DNA of 64,000 nt. Source: Candidatus Zhuqueibacterota bacterium. GTDB lineage: Bacteria; Zhuqueibacterota; Zhuqueibacteria; Thermofontimicrobiales; Sulfurfontimicrobiaceae. The notes beneath the pieces are model-generated. The model worked only from the letters and a program-made list of their open reading frames with translations. It had not been told where the DNA came from and made no database searches. The DNA is taken from contig JAFGMA010000045.1 of NCBI GenBank assembly GCA_016927835.1, positions 1 to 64,000 on the forward strand. The letters are read 5' to 3'. Of this stretch, positions 51,801 to 60,626 are shown in pieces. Numbering within the stretch: the first letter of the stretch is position 1; each line of letters opens with the position of its first letter. The translations under genes were made by a program, and so were the position numbers.

Positions 51801-52560
51801 GGAAGGCGTGGATATCAATCCCAAAATGCGGGTCGATCCCGCCGTCAAGGTGAGTACCGGAAAACCGCTCGCAACCGCATATTATTATCATTTCTGGATC
51901 GCCGGCGCACCTGCCTGTATCGTGAATGATTTCGGAAAAGGGCGTGCGGTCTACCTGAATTTTTCAATCCTCGATGCACCGGTGCAATCCTTGATCGAAA
52001 AGCTGTTCGCCCTCGCGGGGATCAGCGCACAAATTGTTGTGAATCAAGAAGATGGCGCCCGACCGGAAAACCTTGAAATCACCCGCTGGCAGAATGGCGA
52101 CGTATCGCTCGTTTCGCTGTTCGGCGAACATGAAGGCGAAGTCCGGGTGACGCTTCCGCAAGAACAATATGTCTATGATTTAAAACAACATACTGTGCTG
52201 GTTCGGGTCAAGCAGTTTGTCACCAACTTGCGACCAAACCGGGCATCATTTTTCGCACTGTTACCGGTGCCGGCTCCCGAAGTTGAATTGAAACCTGAAA
52301 AATCTAAAATACGACGCGGAACGGTTCTCAATGCAACGGTGAGCGTGCCCGATGCAGTCGGCAAACATGCTGTACGCATCCGGGTATCAACGCCCGATGG
52401 CAAACCGGCGGATTGGTTCGATCAGGTGCTTATTGTGGACAAAACGCCGGTTACAGTCCAATTGCCATTCGCATTTGACGATCCTTCGGGCAAGTGGAAA
52501 ATCAGCGCCATTGATTTGGTTACCAACAAGCCGGTCATTGCAGAAGTAACGTGCAATTGA
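48895..52560 (+). CDS. Secreted GH42-like (clan GH-A) beta-galactosidase-type protein
   Basis: The 1221-residue protein has a signal peptide (1-31), an N-terminal amidotransferase-like and beta-sandwich part, and a TIM barrel (about 430-830) with GH42 features: 'LAYSLGDENAVRASCLSPHC' (candidate acid/base Glu552), 'YQEYLKEIYGTIQALNDEW' and 'TGFEGTDSYS' (candidate nucleophile Glu690). A trimerisation-type Rossmann domain follows ('YKVLILPLAFAIGEEEASVI', 'RSGGTVIADVRTG', about 870-1050). GH42 enzymes cleave beta-galactosides, but this protein is about twice as long as typical members and exported, so it may have another specificity. GAGG five bases before the ATG; it lies 47 bp after the DUF4091 gene and 66 bp before the DUF4838 gene, so an operon is likely. 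Confidence 0.72.
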   Translation: MNSQAISKHVTYLCLFFLMLVFAMFQPPALAGKPDEGRENQLEIEHELSLAFETPHTKWAKPYAGGKIRTLFITTQFQGCIYTREIIELLQRFDLDADAIYYRQQYGRLLGDNNPKWYHDINAGTKRAIRLLENPYDVYFVNHLELKILPETVRQKIMQAVKQGAGLVMVAKTDSALFLPEKKLDNSAALIATGDCYQIGAGRGVLLPARKKLEYHAGWETEFDYQMEQWGRAIFWAANRLPSTSLEVSLNSAVITRENLPALAITLIWRDAPSDAKLQTVIRRWDGEKIAPAQQACSAKNSTVKLDIPLLRAGSYHFDAFITSEHGNEAWRTVPFEITASRSIAAVELERDWGEVGEILNGSIQLSEPMDSGDQIRVQLIDPHGRVIARKDFKRIKGKRQAFDFRIESWMPMLLRVEAKLMRQNHDVAADETYFRVTKRHRGQYHFLVWNYPGGDLAPYAVASMAKNGVTAILQGGNPPLFLSAYNMSYIPYTTRICANTHSVTGMLDSTGILLGGCYNDHARMLERINTVIDYYKESRKHGVLAYSLGDENAVRASCLSPHCLKAYQEYLKEIYGTIQALNDEWETDYQHFEQIQLSEGDALPAPNAPRWFKTYYDERLEKHHTDTDNLSDIQIKHGDKNDEMLALQAENFARWYDRQAFQNVNYSELCKKYAAAFKAIDPLAWTGFEGTDSYSIRRHTTRSRQGGDVDLFVRELDYFGPYHGPANELIRSIAPPDFPTGNWIGYNKFAGPLLRGYWEQITNCLNTVQWWRWDNLEGYHGFLAPHFAPYPASKELIDDSKIVRDGLGTLLMKSRMQDDEIAMLYSLPSTYIAHFDGNREYGDIVRDHQSWFKIIHDSGLQFRFVTDRMLRLGEFDASHYKVLILPLAFAIGEEEASVIREFVRSGGTVIADVRTGIYDEHCKPLAQGVLDDVFGIRREGKKDAVFIDRLNIDSELEGQRLSLRWGNWEGVDINPKMRVDPAVKVSTGKPLATAYYYHFWIAGAPACIVNDFGKGRAVYLNFSILDAPVQSLIEKLFALAGISAQIVVNQEDGARPENLEITRWQNGDVSLVSLFGEHEGEVRVTLPQEQYVYDLKQHTVLVRVKQFVTNLRPNRASFFALLPVPAPEVELKPEKSKIRRGTVLNATVSVPDAVGKHAVRIRVSTPDGKPADWFDQVLIVDKTPVTVQLPFAFDDPSGKWKISAIDLVTNKPVIAEVTCN

Positions 52561-52626
52561 CAGCAACAGCAATGCACGAATTGCACAGTGCCCGTTTTTA
52601 TCCCACAAGTTTCGAAAGGCTAACTC

Positions 52627-54594
52627 ATGTTTATGCGAATGATTACCGTTATCGGATTGCTCCTCGCCGGCATGTTTCACATTCAGGGATGCAAATCAGG
52701 AGGCGGTGAGTCATCGTCCTTTCAATTCCCGAAACAGGTCCGGATTTTAAAAGCGGAACATGTCCATTCAACCTGTTATGATTATGCCGTTTCAGAGCTG
52801 ATCAGATTGTTAGGGCGCATCCACATTTCAGCCCACGTTTCGGAAGAAGAATACGCTAAAGGCGCTTTTTGCCTGCGGATCATCGCGCCGGAAACGTCTC
52901 CTCAACAAATAGCGCCGGATGATTCTCAGCTATTTGCCGACGGCTATCTGCTTGACATTTCCGAAAGCCACATAACTCTCGTTGCAAGACAGCCGAAGGG
53001 AATCCTGAATGGTGTTTACGATCTGGCGGGGCGTCTGGGCTATTTATTTCTATTTCCCGGGATACGCGGCGAGTGGGAGCCAGTTGAAACGGATGGTGGT
53101 TTCGCATTGCCAGCGGGCAGGGAAATCATCAATCCGCGGTTTCGCCATCGAGGAATTTTCAATGGATCGTCGGAGAAGATTTGGGTTGAATATTACGCGA
53201 AGCTTCGATTCAACCTGTGCAATCCGCTCGATCCACAATTGGCAGAGAAGCTGGGCCTCCGAATCGAGGTGGGCGGACATGATCTGGACCAATTGCTGCC
53301 GCCCACTCTCTTTTCTGAATATCCGCAGATGTATCGGATGGCTCAACCGGAGGATTTTTTCGGTCAGCGCATCAATGATTATAATTTTTGCGTTACCCAT
53401 CCGAAGGCAAGGCAACTCATTCAGGAAAATTATCGGGAGAAACTGAAGCCCTTGCTGGAAAAAGGCGTCTACGCCTGGCATACCTGGCAGGAAGATTTGC
53501 CGGCTGGCGGTTGGTGCTATTGTCCCACTTGCCGCTCATTCACCGCTGCCGATCAGGCGATGCTCTCCATGCGCATGCTGGCTGACGTGATCCGCGAGGA
53601 TAAGCTGCCCATGCGTGTTCCCATGCTTGCCTATCACGACACCATGTTTCCCGGAAAAAAAATCGATGCGCCCAAAGAGGCATTTCTGCTGTTTGCTCCC
53701 CGTGAAAGATGCTACGCTCACGCCCTGGACGATCCCTCCTGCCCCAATAACCGCGTTCATAAACAGGCGCTGGGACAATGGGCAGCTAAATTCAACGGAA
53801 TTGATGATGCACATACCTTCGAGTATTATTTCGACCGTGTTCTGTTTCGAGGGCTTTATCCGTTTTTGCCGGAAGTTATTTTGAATGATATGCGAGTCTA
53901 CGAAGCCTTTGGCATTGAAACGTATACTGCGCTGCAGGTCGGAACCGTTTTCGTGCCCGAATTGGCGATGCGAAATTTTCCGGTGTTCGCCGAAGGAATG
54001 TGGAATAAAAATTTAAATGCGGAATTATTCATCCGCCAGCTCGCTCGAAAAATCCAGCCGAACCAACCGTCAATATGGGAAACCTATTTCACAAAATATG
54101 CCGGGGTTTATTCCCGGGTCATGCGCTGGTGCGAAAATGATATCGCAAGTTGGGCTGATTATCGCTGGCTCCCCGAAACCACCACTGACTTCGGCAGAGA
54201 AATGGCGCGCCTTTACAGGGAGAATGCTTCCGAGCTAAACCAAATCGCTGATGACCTGGCAGATGCCATCACGCCTGACATGCCGGAACGGGTGAAATCC
54301 TTTGCCCGGCATGAAGTGGCGCGGCTGCGATTTGAAGCGGCAGAACTCGAAGTGATGCACGTGCAGCAGAAAGCGGCAAACGCCATCGGGGCATATCTGA
54401 ATTCGGGTGATAGGGAAAAGCTCGAGCAAGGCATCGCCTGTATGCGCGAAACGCTGGCTCAATTGGAAAACAGCCAAGCCAGGGCAGAACAAACCGGCAT
54501 CAAAGCGGGTGATTATTATTATATGTACAACGAGTGGATCACCAAAGAGCTCAAAGCAAAAATCCGAAAATTTGAGCCTGACGCTGGACCATGA
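52627..54594 (+). CDS. DUF4838-domain lipoprotein (glycoside-hydrolase-like)
   Basis: The signal peptide ends in a lipobox ('FHIQGC', Cys22), so the mature protein is membrane-anchored. Residues about 38-150 are the small alpha/beta domain shared with GH20/GH67 enzymes ('LTLVARQPKGILNGVYDLAG'-type pattern). The DUF4838 region follows, with the typical 'WCYCPTCRSFTAADQAML', 'PMLAYHDTMFPG' and 'LFAPRERCYAH' segments. DUF4838 proteins are thought to be barrel glycoside hydrolases of unknown specificity. AAGG seven bases before the ATG fixes the start. A helical C-terminal part ends the protein. Position between the GH42-like gene and the GH36-like gene suggests a shared substrate. Confidence 0.75.
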   Translation: MFMRMITVIGLLLAGMFHIQGCKSGGGESSSFQFPKQVRILKAEHVHSTCYDYAVSELIRLLGRIHISAHVSEEEYAKGAFCLRIIAPETSPQQIAPDDSQLFADGYLLDISESHITLVARQPKGILNGVYDLAGRLGYLFLFPGIRGEWEPVETDGGFALPAGREIINPRFRHRGIFNGSSEKIWVEYYAKLRFNLCNPLDPQLAEKLGLRIEVGGHDLDQLLPPTLFSEYPQMYRMAQPEDFFGQRINDYNFCVTHPKARQLIQENYREKLKPLLEKGVYAWHTWQEDLPAGGWCYCPTCRSFTAADQAMLSMRMLADVIREDKLPMRVPMLAYHDTMFPGKKIDAPKEAFLLFAPRERCYAHALDDPSCPNNRVHKQALGQWAAKFNGIDDAHTFEYYFDRVLFRGLYPFLPEVILNDMRVYEAFGIETYTALQVGTVFVPELAMRNFPVFAEGMWNKNLNAELFIRQLARKIQPNQPSIWETYFTKYAGVYSRVMRWCENDIASWADYRWLPETTTDFGREMARLYRENASELNQIADDLADAITPDMPERVKSFARHEVARLRFEAAELEVMHVQQKAANAIGAYLNSGDREKLEQGIACMRETLAQLENSQARAEQTGIKAGDYYYMYNEWITKELKAKIRKFEPDAGP

Positions 54595-54654
54595 CTAATT
54601 CTCAAAAATAGCTATTTTGCCGCTGGCTTTATAATCCTGGAAACGGAGCACTAA

Positions 54655-56802
54655 ATGTCAAACATGTCGGGATTTAAAAAACATGCCAGGGGACATACGG
54701 GCGTTTTCAGCAGCACGATCCCAGTCCCTGAAGTGCGCTACATGTCGGGCACAGTCGTTTATGTAGAATCGTTGATTGAAGAAAAATGGATCGGTCGCTA
54801 TTGGTCAGCGGATAGTCGGATAAATCTGCTGCAAGAGAGTTTGCCGGCAGAGGCATTCCATCTGAAACTAAACGATCGGATCCTGACAACCGGCTGGAAG
54901 TGGCAATACACAACCGAAGCGCCGCCCACCGAACGCGGCGCGCGCCACATCGCAGTTGAATTGTCGAATACCGAGAGTGCGGTTGATTTGAAATTGCACA
55001 CGCTGCTCGACGGAATCCCCGTGCTGACACGCTGGCTGGAAATTACCAATCATTCATGTGAGCATTTGCCGCTGAATGAAATTTCGCCCTGGTGCGGACA
55101 GCTCTGGCTCGGAGAGAATTTTGCCGCCGGGCATTTTGCTTTAGACGGATGGGCTTGCGAGGGCTGGTTCGAATGGATGCGCCTCCCCAAAGGTATCACT
55201 GAAATTTCCAGCACCAAAGGACAGGGACACGACGCGCCTTTTTTCATCCTGCGCAATGAAGTCACCGGGCAGTATTTTATCGGACATCTGGCATGGGCTG
55301 CCAACTGGATGATACACTTTGTGCGGAAAAATTAGGGTCTTTTCTTCGATGTCAGTCCCTGGGAGTTTCCGGTCCAGCGGGTACTTTCTCCCGGCGAAAC
55401 CATCTCTTCGCCGGCGCTTCACCTGGGGCATGTTTCCGGCAGCCTGGATGATGCAATTCAGGCGATGCACGATCACCTGCGAGAGTCTGTACTTCCCAAG
55501 CCGGTGGAAAACAAATCATTTCGCGTTCAATACCTGGTTCCGGCTGATCAGGGCTTTTATAAACCTTTTGACGAAGCGAGCACATTGAAATGCGTTGATA
55601 TTGCGCACGCCATAGGCGCAGAGCTATTTCTCCTCGATGCGTACTGGTGGGATTTCACCTGCGACTGGTTTCCGTCGAAAAACAGATTCCCCGCGGGAAT
55701 CGAGCCGGTCATTGATTCGGTTCGCCAGAAAGGCATGCTTTTCGGGCTGTACGTCGAAGCCGAGGGCGGGCGGGGCAACATCAAGGAGAGCCAGATTTAC
55801 AAACAGCATCCGGAGTGGTTCGGTCCGAAGGATGTGCTCAATCTGACCATCCCGGCAGCAGCGGAATGGATGGAATCGGAAATTTGCCGGCTGATTGAAA
55901 CCTATCAACTCGATCTGTACCGGATTGATTACAATCCATGTTTTACCTATCACGGTTCTTCGACAGTACGCCACGGTTTCACTGAAAATAATTACTGGCG
56001 TTATTATGAAGTTCTGTTTGAAATATACGAACGCCTGATCCGCAAATATCCGAACGTCGTATTTCAACAATGTGCTGCCGGCGGCGCTCGCAATGACCTG
56101 GGTATCGTCAGCCGCTTCCATGAGTCGAATGTCACCGATGGGTTGAGCATCCCGCGCGAACTCCAGGCTTATTGCGGACTGACGCTGGGATTGCCTCCGG
56201 ATATTCTCATTATGCTCCACGGCGCCGATGGCGGATTTGGCTACGATAAGCCTCAAAATCTGGACACTGTTTTGAGGCTCACGTTTGCCCTTACAACGCC
56301 GCAGATTTTCATCGCGTCAACCGCGCCTTCGCTCGAAGAGTTGCACCCGGAGCGACTCGAGCGATTTCAGCATTACAGCAGGATCTATAAAGAATTCATA
56401 CGCCCGATTCTGCCAACATGCCGCATGTTCCACCACCATCCGGTAAACGCAACCGACGGCGTTGATTCGGGTCCCAGGTTCGCAGTTGAATTCGCTGATC
56501 CCCAACGTACAAAAGGCTGGGCAGTTATCATCCGAATGCGCAACGGGAAAGGCGATACGTTTGTTCCCTGGTATTTCAGCAAACCGGTGCGCGATGAAAC
56601 CGGAATGGATGAGCTATATGCGGATGACACCTATCATTTTCGCCCGCGGGGATTATCACCGGATAAAATGTACCGCATCACTTTCGATAGCTGGAATGCC
56701 AGCGTCGAATTGAGCGGTTTCCACCTGCTGCAGCAAGGATTGAATATTCTCCTCGAAAATATCGGCATGTCGGAATTAATTCTGTTTGAAAGCATCAGTT
56801 GA
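54655..56802 (+). pseudogene. GH36-like alpha-galactosidase interrupted by an in-frame amber codon
   Basis: A single frame of 716 codons is intact except for TAG at 55333-55335 (codon 227). Before it lies a beta-sandwich N-domain; after it a (beta/alpha)8 domain with 'LFLLDAYWWDF', 'DLYRIDYNPC' (candidate nucleophile Asp at codon 425) and 'FHESNVTDGLSI' (candidate acid/base Asp at codon 495), the pattern of GH36/melibiase enzymes. GGAG precedes the ATG; no signal peptide, so the enzyme would be cytoplasmic. No ribosome site supports restart at the ATG 55465. Other genes here end at TAG (for example 8332-8334), so general amber recoding is unlikely. It is a fresh pseudogene, a read error, or a rare readthrough case. 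Confidence 0.8.
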
Positions 56803-57082
56803 TCCTCAAGCCAAAATGCGACTGGCGACAAACGCGGATCGGCAGAGCGATTTTTTTTCAAACTGCTGCGGCAAATTCACGGATACGCTTACAGATTGGA
56901 GGCATTAAGCACTATTTCCCAGTTGAAAGTCAGTTTAAGAGGCGGGATAAATTAACTTGCACATTTTACGTAATAATAATTATAATAAATAGCCACTTAA
57001 CCTGGATTATTCATATAAATTGAGAACATCAGAATTTTCGGGGATTATGCGGTAGTCAGACGAAAAAGCAAACAAAAATAAT

Positions 57083-57174
57083 TTAGCCACCGATTTTCAC
57101 CGATTTAACACGGATAAAAGCAACATATTATATGCAAGAAATCTGTGTTTTATCAGTGCCAATCCGTAGCTGAA
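57083..57174. repeat. Dispersed degenerate inverted repeat (TTAGCCACCGAT ... type)
   Basis: The left arm TTAGCCACCGATTTTCACCG + ATTTAACACGGAT pairs imperfectly with the right arm AATCTGTG ... AATCCGTAGCTGAA. This 'ACACGGAT ... ATCCGTG' pattern is a well-known intergenic repeat in many bacteria. The copy is degenerate. Confidence 0.55.
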
Positions 57175-57513
57175 AAAATGTATACGTTTTAATTAAAAAC
57201 CATCCATTGCGAGCGCACCGGATCGGCATTTAAACTGAAGTTCTCTTATAGCATGACGCTCATTGAATCATTCATTTAAATTCAGGCTTAAAACTGAATT
57301 CAATTTGCGTCATCAGGCTAATTATCTGTCATTTTGTTAGATACAAAATAAGAATCAGCTTATAATGAATAATTCAAGTTAAGAAAATTAAATGGGAACA
57401 TATTTTATCCCACATCCTTAGCAAAACGATCAATCAGGATGCTTTGGCAATTCTTAAAGGAATAAAAAATCCTGTTTTATTCCGGCGTCGTACAAGGTGT
57501 AATCAAGCAGTTA

Positions 57514-57543
57514 CTGGTTCCAAAACTTCTGTTTTGGAAGCCA
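57514..57543. repeat. Short REP-like hairpin
   Basis: CTGGTTCCAAAAC, loop TTCT, GTTTTGGAAGCCAG: a near-perfect 13-bp hairpin. It resembles the 'GGTTCCCAAAC ... GTTTGGGAACC' family of dispersed hairpins. It is not followed by a T run and no gene ends nearby, so a terminator is unlikely. Confidence 0.5.
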
Positions 57544-57654
57544 GGAGGCATTGCAAATCGTGAGAGCAACTATCGATTAAACCATTACATACAGGCGATG
57601 AGTTTGCTTGATTTATATAATTCCACATGAATTAGCAGAGGGAGGAAAACCAAA

Positions 57655-59568
57655 ATGAGTAATTCAGCACCCGAAAAGAAAAAGTCCGCCACAGCGCAGC
57701 GAATCATCCGCGGCTGGAAAAGCTGGGCGATTCCCTGCCTGGCATTGGGACTCGGATGGGGCATTCGCGGCTCCTTCGGAGGTCCGTTTGGCGCGATGAT
57801 TCCCGGTGTGATGCTTGGTACAGCACTGGCATTTGTCGCCGGCTGTACCTGGCGCCGCGCCTTGTTGGTCATCGCAATGAGCATGCTGGGCATGTCCTTC
57901 GGCGGAAGCCAGACGATTGGTCAGACGGTGGGGCACACAAAAGATGATCTCGAAACGCTGGTGCTCCCGCATGCGCAAACCATTGAGGTGAGCATCCTGC
58001 TAACGGATTCAACGCTGACCGGCGCGGCTCTCGATGAAAAATTCCAGTTGGTCCGGCGATACGATGCGCTTTTTTCCACGCGACTCGATTCCGGCACCGG
58101 AAAAACAATCCTGGTATGCAAGGATGAGTCTCACCTGCGCCGGGTCATCAGACGGCTGAAAAGAGAGATGGCATTCGATTTGGCAACACCGGTTGGCGGC
58201 AAATTGCAGCCGCTGACTATCGGATCCGAATACATGCCATTGTCTAGCTATTTGTCGAGTTTAGCAAAAGTGCTCATCGGGGCGATTCTGTTTTTGCTGA
58301 TCTGGAAATTTGCAGCTAAAACCGGCACTGGTTGGGCACGAGTCATTCGGATTTTTCTCGTCCTATTCGCTTCGGCTGCAAGCTTCCATTATTTAATTCA
58401 GCCAATGTTGGGTTTAAATTATGAGCGCATCCCCAATCGATTGATGCTGCACTGGTGGGGAATGCTCGGTTTAGCCATCAAAGGCGGGCTCTGGATGGGC
58501 ATGCCCGGCGTACTGATCGGAATGGCAGCCAGTCGCAGCCAATACACGGTGAAAGAAATTTTCCTGCTGCTCATTAGTGCTCTCGGTGCCGGGGCGCTTG
58601 GCATGCTCCTGCTCAATCGCCCGTTATCGTTTCAGGAAGGCTTGTTCCCACCGATTTACTTTTCCCGCTGGTGGGATGCCAAGCCGCGGACCGAAAGCTG
58701 GGCTGGACTCTGGGCGGCGTTGCTGCTGCTGTTGTTCTATGCGAAATATGTGAAAAAGGATCCCACCGCCCTCAAGATGGGGCTCTGGGGTATCTTTGCG
58801 GGTCAGGGATGGTGGATGGCAAATTATATCCAGGTCTGGGGACACTTCACATCGCTCTGGAATACCATGCGCTGGATCAACTGGTGGGGGTACATGGAAA
58901 TCGGCTTCGGACTGATCGCAGGAGCAATTTGGGGTCTGGGCTGGCAGCGGATTGAGCGCGACGATACAGATCCGGCGGTTCAGAAGCAGCCCGGCAAAGG
59001 CGTGCTCATTGCGCTTGCCATCATCATCATCGGGTGGATCGGTATCGAGTTCCTGGCGGAAGAAAATGTCATGCATCTTAAATGGTTCGGATGGAATTTA
59101 TGGACCAACTGGTGGTATGCCATTCTCATGCTGCTGCTGGTAACCACTGCCTGGCTGGAAACAAAATGGCAACTCGCTTTCATCCTGGTCTACTGCTCCT
59201 GGATTTCCACAACCAATGTCGGTCTCAAGCTGGTTGAAATCGGTCTCATCCCGCTCTGGGTATTGATTTCAGTGGCTGTGCTGGTGGTAGTGGGCATGGC
59301 TGCGCTAACCGTGCGATTTTATAAAAAGTCGATCTCGGTTGGCGCACTTGCGGCACTTCTCACCTGGATCCATATAATTTTCTTCTGGTTCAAGCATTAT
59401 CCCGAAAGCCTGTTTAACGTATCACAAGCAACCAAAGAAGCACACGGATTTTTCTATTGGTGGTACAGCGGCGGCAGCAACAGCCCTCTGCATATTATTA
59501 TGATTCTCATGCTGATAGCCTTTCTTATGTTGCTGCGCTCGCCGAAAGAAACACAACCAGTGGCTTGA
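57655..59568 (+). CDS. Polytopic membrane protein of unknown function
   Basis: The 637-residue protein has about 14-15 hydrophobic helices and one soluble loop of about 90 residues (about 95-190) between helices 3 and 4. The N-terminal 'GLGWGIRGSFGGPFGAMIPG' is a motif I associate with uncharacterised membrane proteins of Planctomycetes and related genomes; no transporter or enzyme family is recognised. Many Trp and Gly residues lie in the helices. GGAGG before the ATG gives a secure start. It stands alone after the glycosidase island and converges on the lipoprotein genes. A role in transport or envelope polysaccharide handling is only a guess from context. Confidence 0.7.
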   Translation: MSNSAPEKKKSATAQRIIRGWKSWAIPCLALGLGWGIRGSFGGPFGAMIPGVMLGTALAFVAGCTWRRALLVIAMSMLGMSFGGSQTIGQTVGHTKDDLETLVLPHAQTIEVSILLTDSTLTGAALDEKFQLVRRYDALFSTRLDSGTGKTILVCKDESHLRRVIRRLKREMAFDLATPVGGKLQPLTIGSEYMPLSSYLSSLAKVLIGAILFLLIWKFAAKTGTGWARVIRIFLVLFASAASFHYLIQPMLGLNYERIPNRLMLHWWGMLGLAIKGGLWMGMPGVLIGMAASRSQYTVKEIFLLLISALGAGALGMLLLNRPLSFQEGLFPPIYFSRWWDAKPRTESWAGLWAALLLLLFYAKYVKKDPTALKMGLWGIFAGQGWWMANYIQVWGHFTSLWNTMRWINWWGYMEIGFGLIAGAIWGLGWQRIERDDTDPAVQKQPGKGVLIALAIIIIGWIGIEFLAEENVMHLKWFGWNLWTNWWYAILMLLLVTTAWLETKWQLAFILVYCSWISTTNVGLKLVEIGLIPLWVLISVAVLVVVGMAALTVRFYKKSISVGALAALLTWIHIIFFWFKHYPESLFNVSQATKEAHGFFYWWYSGGSNSPLHIIMILMLIAFLMLLRSPKETQPVA

Positions 59569-59689
59569 TTTGCCGGGGGGATAAATTGCTTGATATGGAA
59601 CGAAGTTGTAATTTATCGCCACTATTCACCAACTAAATCATTCCCGCGAAATTCCTTTTTTTGCCAAAGGACTGCCGCAAGCGCTGCGA

Positions 59690-59743
59690 TCAATAAAAAT
59701 ATTCCGGTGTTCTCACACAAAAGCAGTGTGAAAAGACCGGAAT
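59690..59743 (-). terminator. Rho-independent terminator for the minus-strand lipoprotein gene
   Basis: ATTCCGGTGTTCTCACAC (59701-59718) pairs with GTGTGAAAAGACCGGAAT (59726-59743), with two internal mismatches and a 7-base loop. On the minus strand the stem is followed by ATTTTTATT. It lies about 110 bp after the stop of the gene at 59852-60400. The remainder of 59569-59851 shows nothing else. Confidence 0.7.
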
Positions 59744-59851
59744 GAATGCGGCTCAGGAGGACTACTTAAATTGGTATCATTTGGTAAAAAAGCAAACTTC
59801 TCGTTTTTTATTTGAAGCGTCACTCCATGCGACTGTGGCTTAAGGTGGTTC

Positions 59852-60400
59852 TTATTTGCAATCAACATCCCATTTACTTCCATCTATTACAACATCGCCA
59901 TTTGCATTCCACCTAAGTTTATAGGTGTAATGACTTCTAAAATTATTGTCCGGTCCCTTGCCGATAACCCGGTATATATTTTGATTGGTTACGACAAATG
60001 GCAGTGTATCCGAAATAACAAAATTCCATGTGTTTTGGGCTAAACCTGAAATTTGATATGTATCACCAGTTGTCAGTCCGACTCCCTGGCAGTTTTGTGG
60101 ATTTTCGTGTATCGTTACATGCCACTTATCATCACTATCAATCAGATAATGGACCATAATATGCATTGTGCCTGAAGTTGCAACCTGTTCGCCAGCTCCT
60201 CCTGCCGCGCATGGAACATCCCATATTTCAGTCATTGGATCTTTCAAGTTTATTTTTCGAAGTGTAGTGGCTTTATTCAGGCTACTTGGCGCATTCTCTT
60301 CAAGTGAAGTTGCTGACACCGGATTCTGTGATTTTTGACATCCTGAAGCGATAAGCCCCAGGACTGCTATCAACAGGATTAAACAGCATAATCTTTTCAT
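59852..60400 (-). CDS. Small lipoprotein of unknown function
   Basis: The ATG at 60400 has GGAGG nine bases upstream and starts a textbook lipoprotein signal ('LIAVLGLIASGC', Cys21); the open frame to 60490 is an artefact. The mature part (about 160 residues) is beta-rich with four cysteines after the lipid Cys ('VPCAAGG', 'NCQG', 'VDCK') and resembles no family I know. It ends at a good terminator. It may be co-transcribed with the FISUMP lipoprotein upstream on the same strand, although the 226-bp gap could hold its own promoter. Confidence 0.7.
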   Translation of the reverse strand: MKRLCCLILLIAVLGLIASGCQKSQNPVSATSLEENAPSSLNKATTLRKINLKDPMTEIWDVPCAAGGAGEQVATSGTMHIMVHYLIDSDDKWHVTIHENPQNCQGVGLTTGDTYQISGLAQNTWNFVISDTLPFVVTNQNIYRVIGKGPDNNFRSHYTYKLRWNANGDVVIDGSKWDVDCK

Positions 60401-60626
60401 TGCTATGTCCTCCGTTGTTTTTGTGTTGAATAATATTGTCTGAATTATCCGTGCGCTTAAAAGGTCATAAAAAAAATCGCGTCCGGACATTCTTTCCTGC
60501 TTTTGAAATTCTACATGTAATGCATGATTTTATTAGCACTTGCATCAAAAATCCTGGCGCAAGCAATGGGCACCACCTCCCATAGAAAATGCTTTAACAA
60601 CATTTTTGTTGTACGCGGCAAATAGC

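Larger units (their letters stand above)
56803..57654. other. 852-bp intergenic region with two dispersed repeats
   Basis: No gene was recognised. Two palindromic repeats are listed separately (57083-57174 and 57514-57543). The rest is AT-rich without a convincing promoter; the gene at 57655 must be transcribed from here and has a GGAGG site just before its ATG. Confidence 0.5.

Noticed and set aside
55333-55335. Amber recoding (for example pyrrolysine) as a general rule
   Set aside because: Several genes in the window end at TAG (8332-8334, the binding protein at 11620, the anti-sigma gene at 4256), and the other nonsense lesion is TGA, so one recoding scheme does not explain both.
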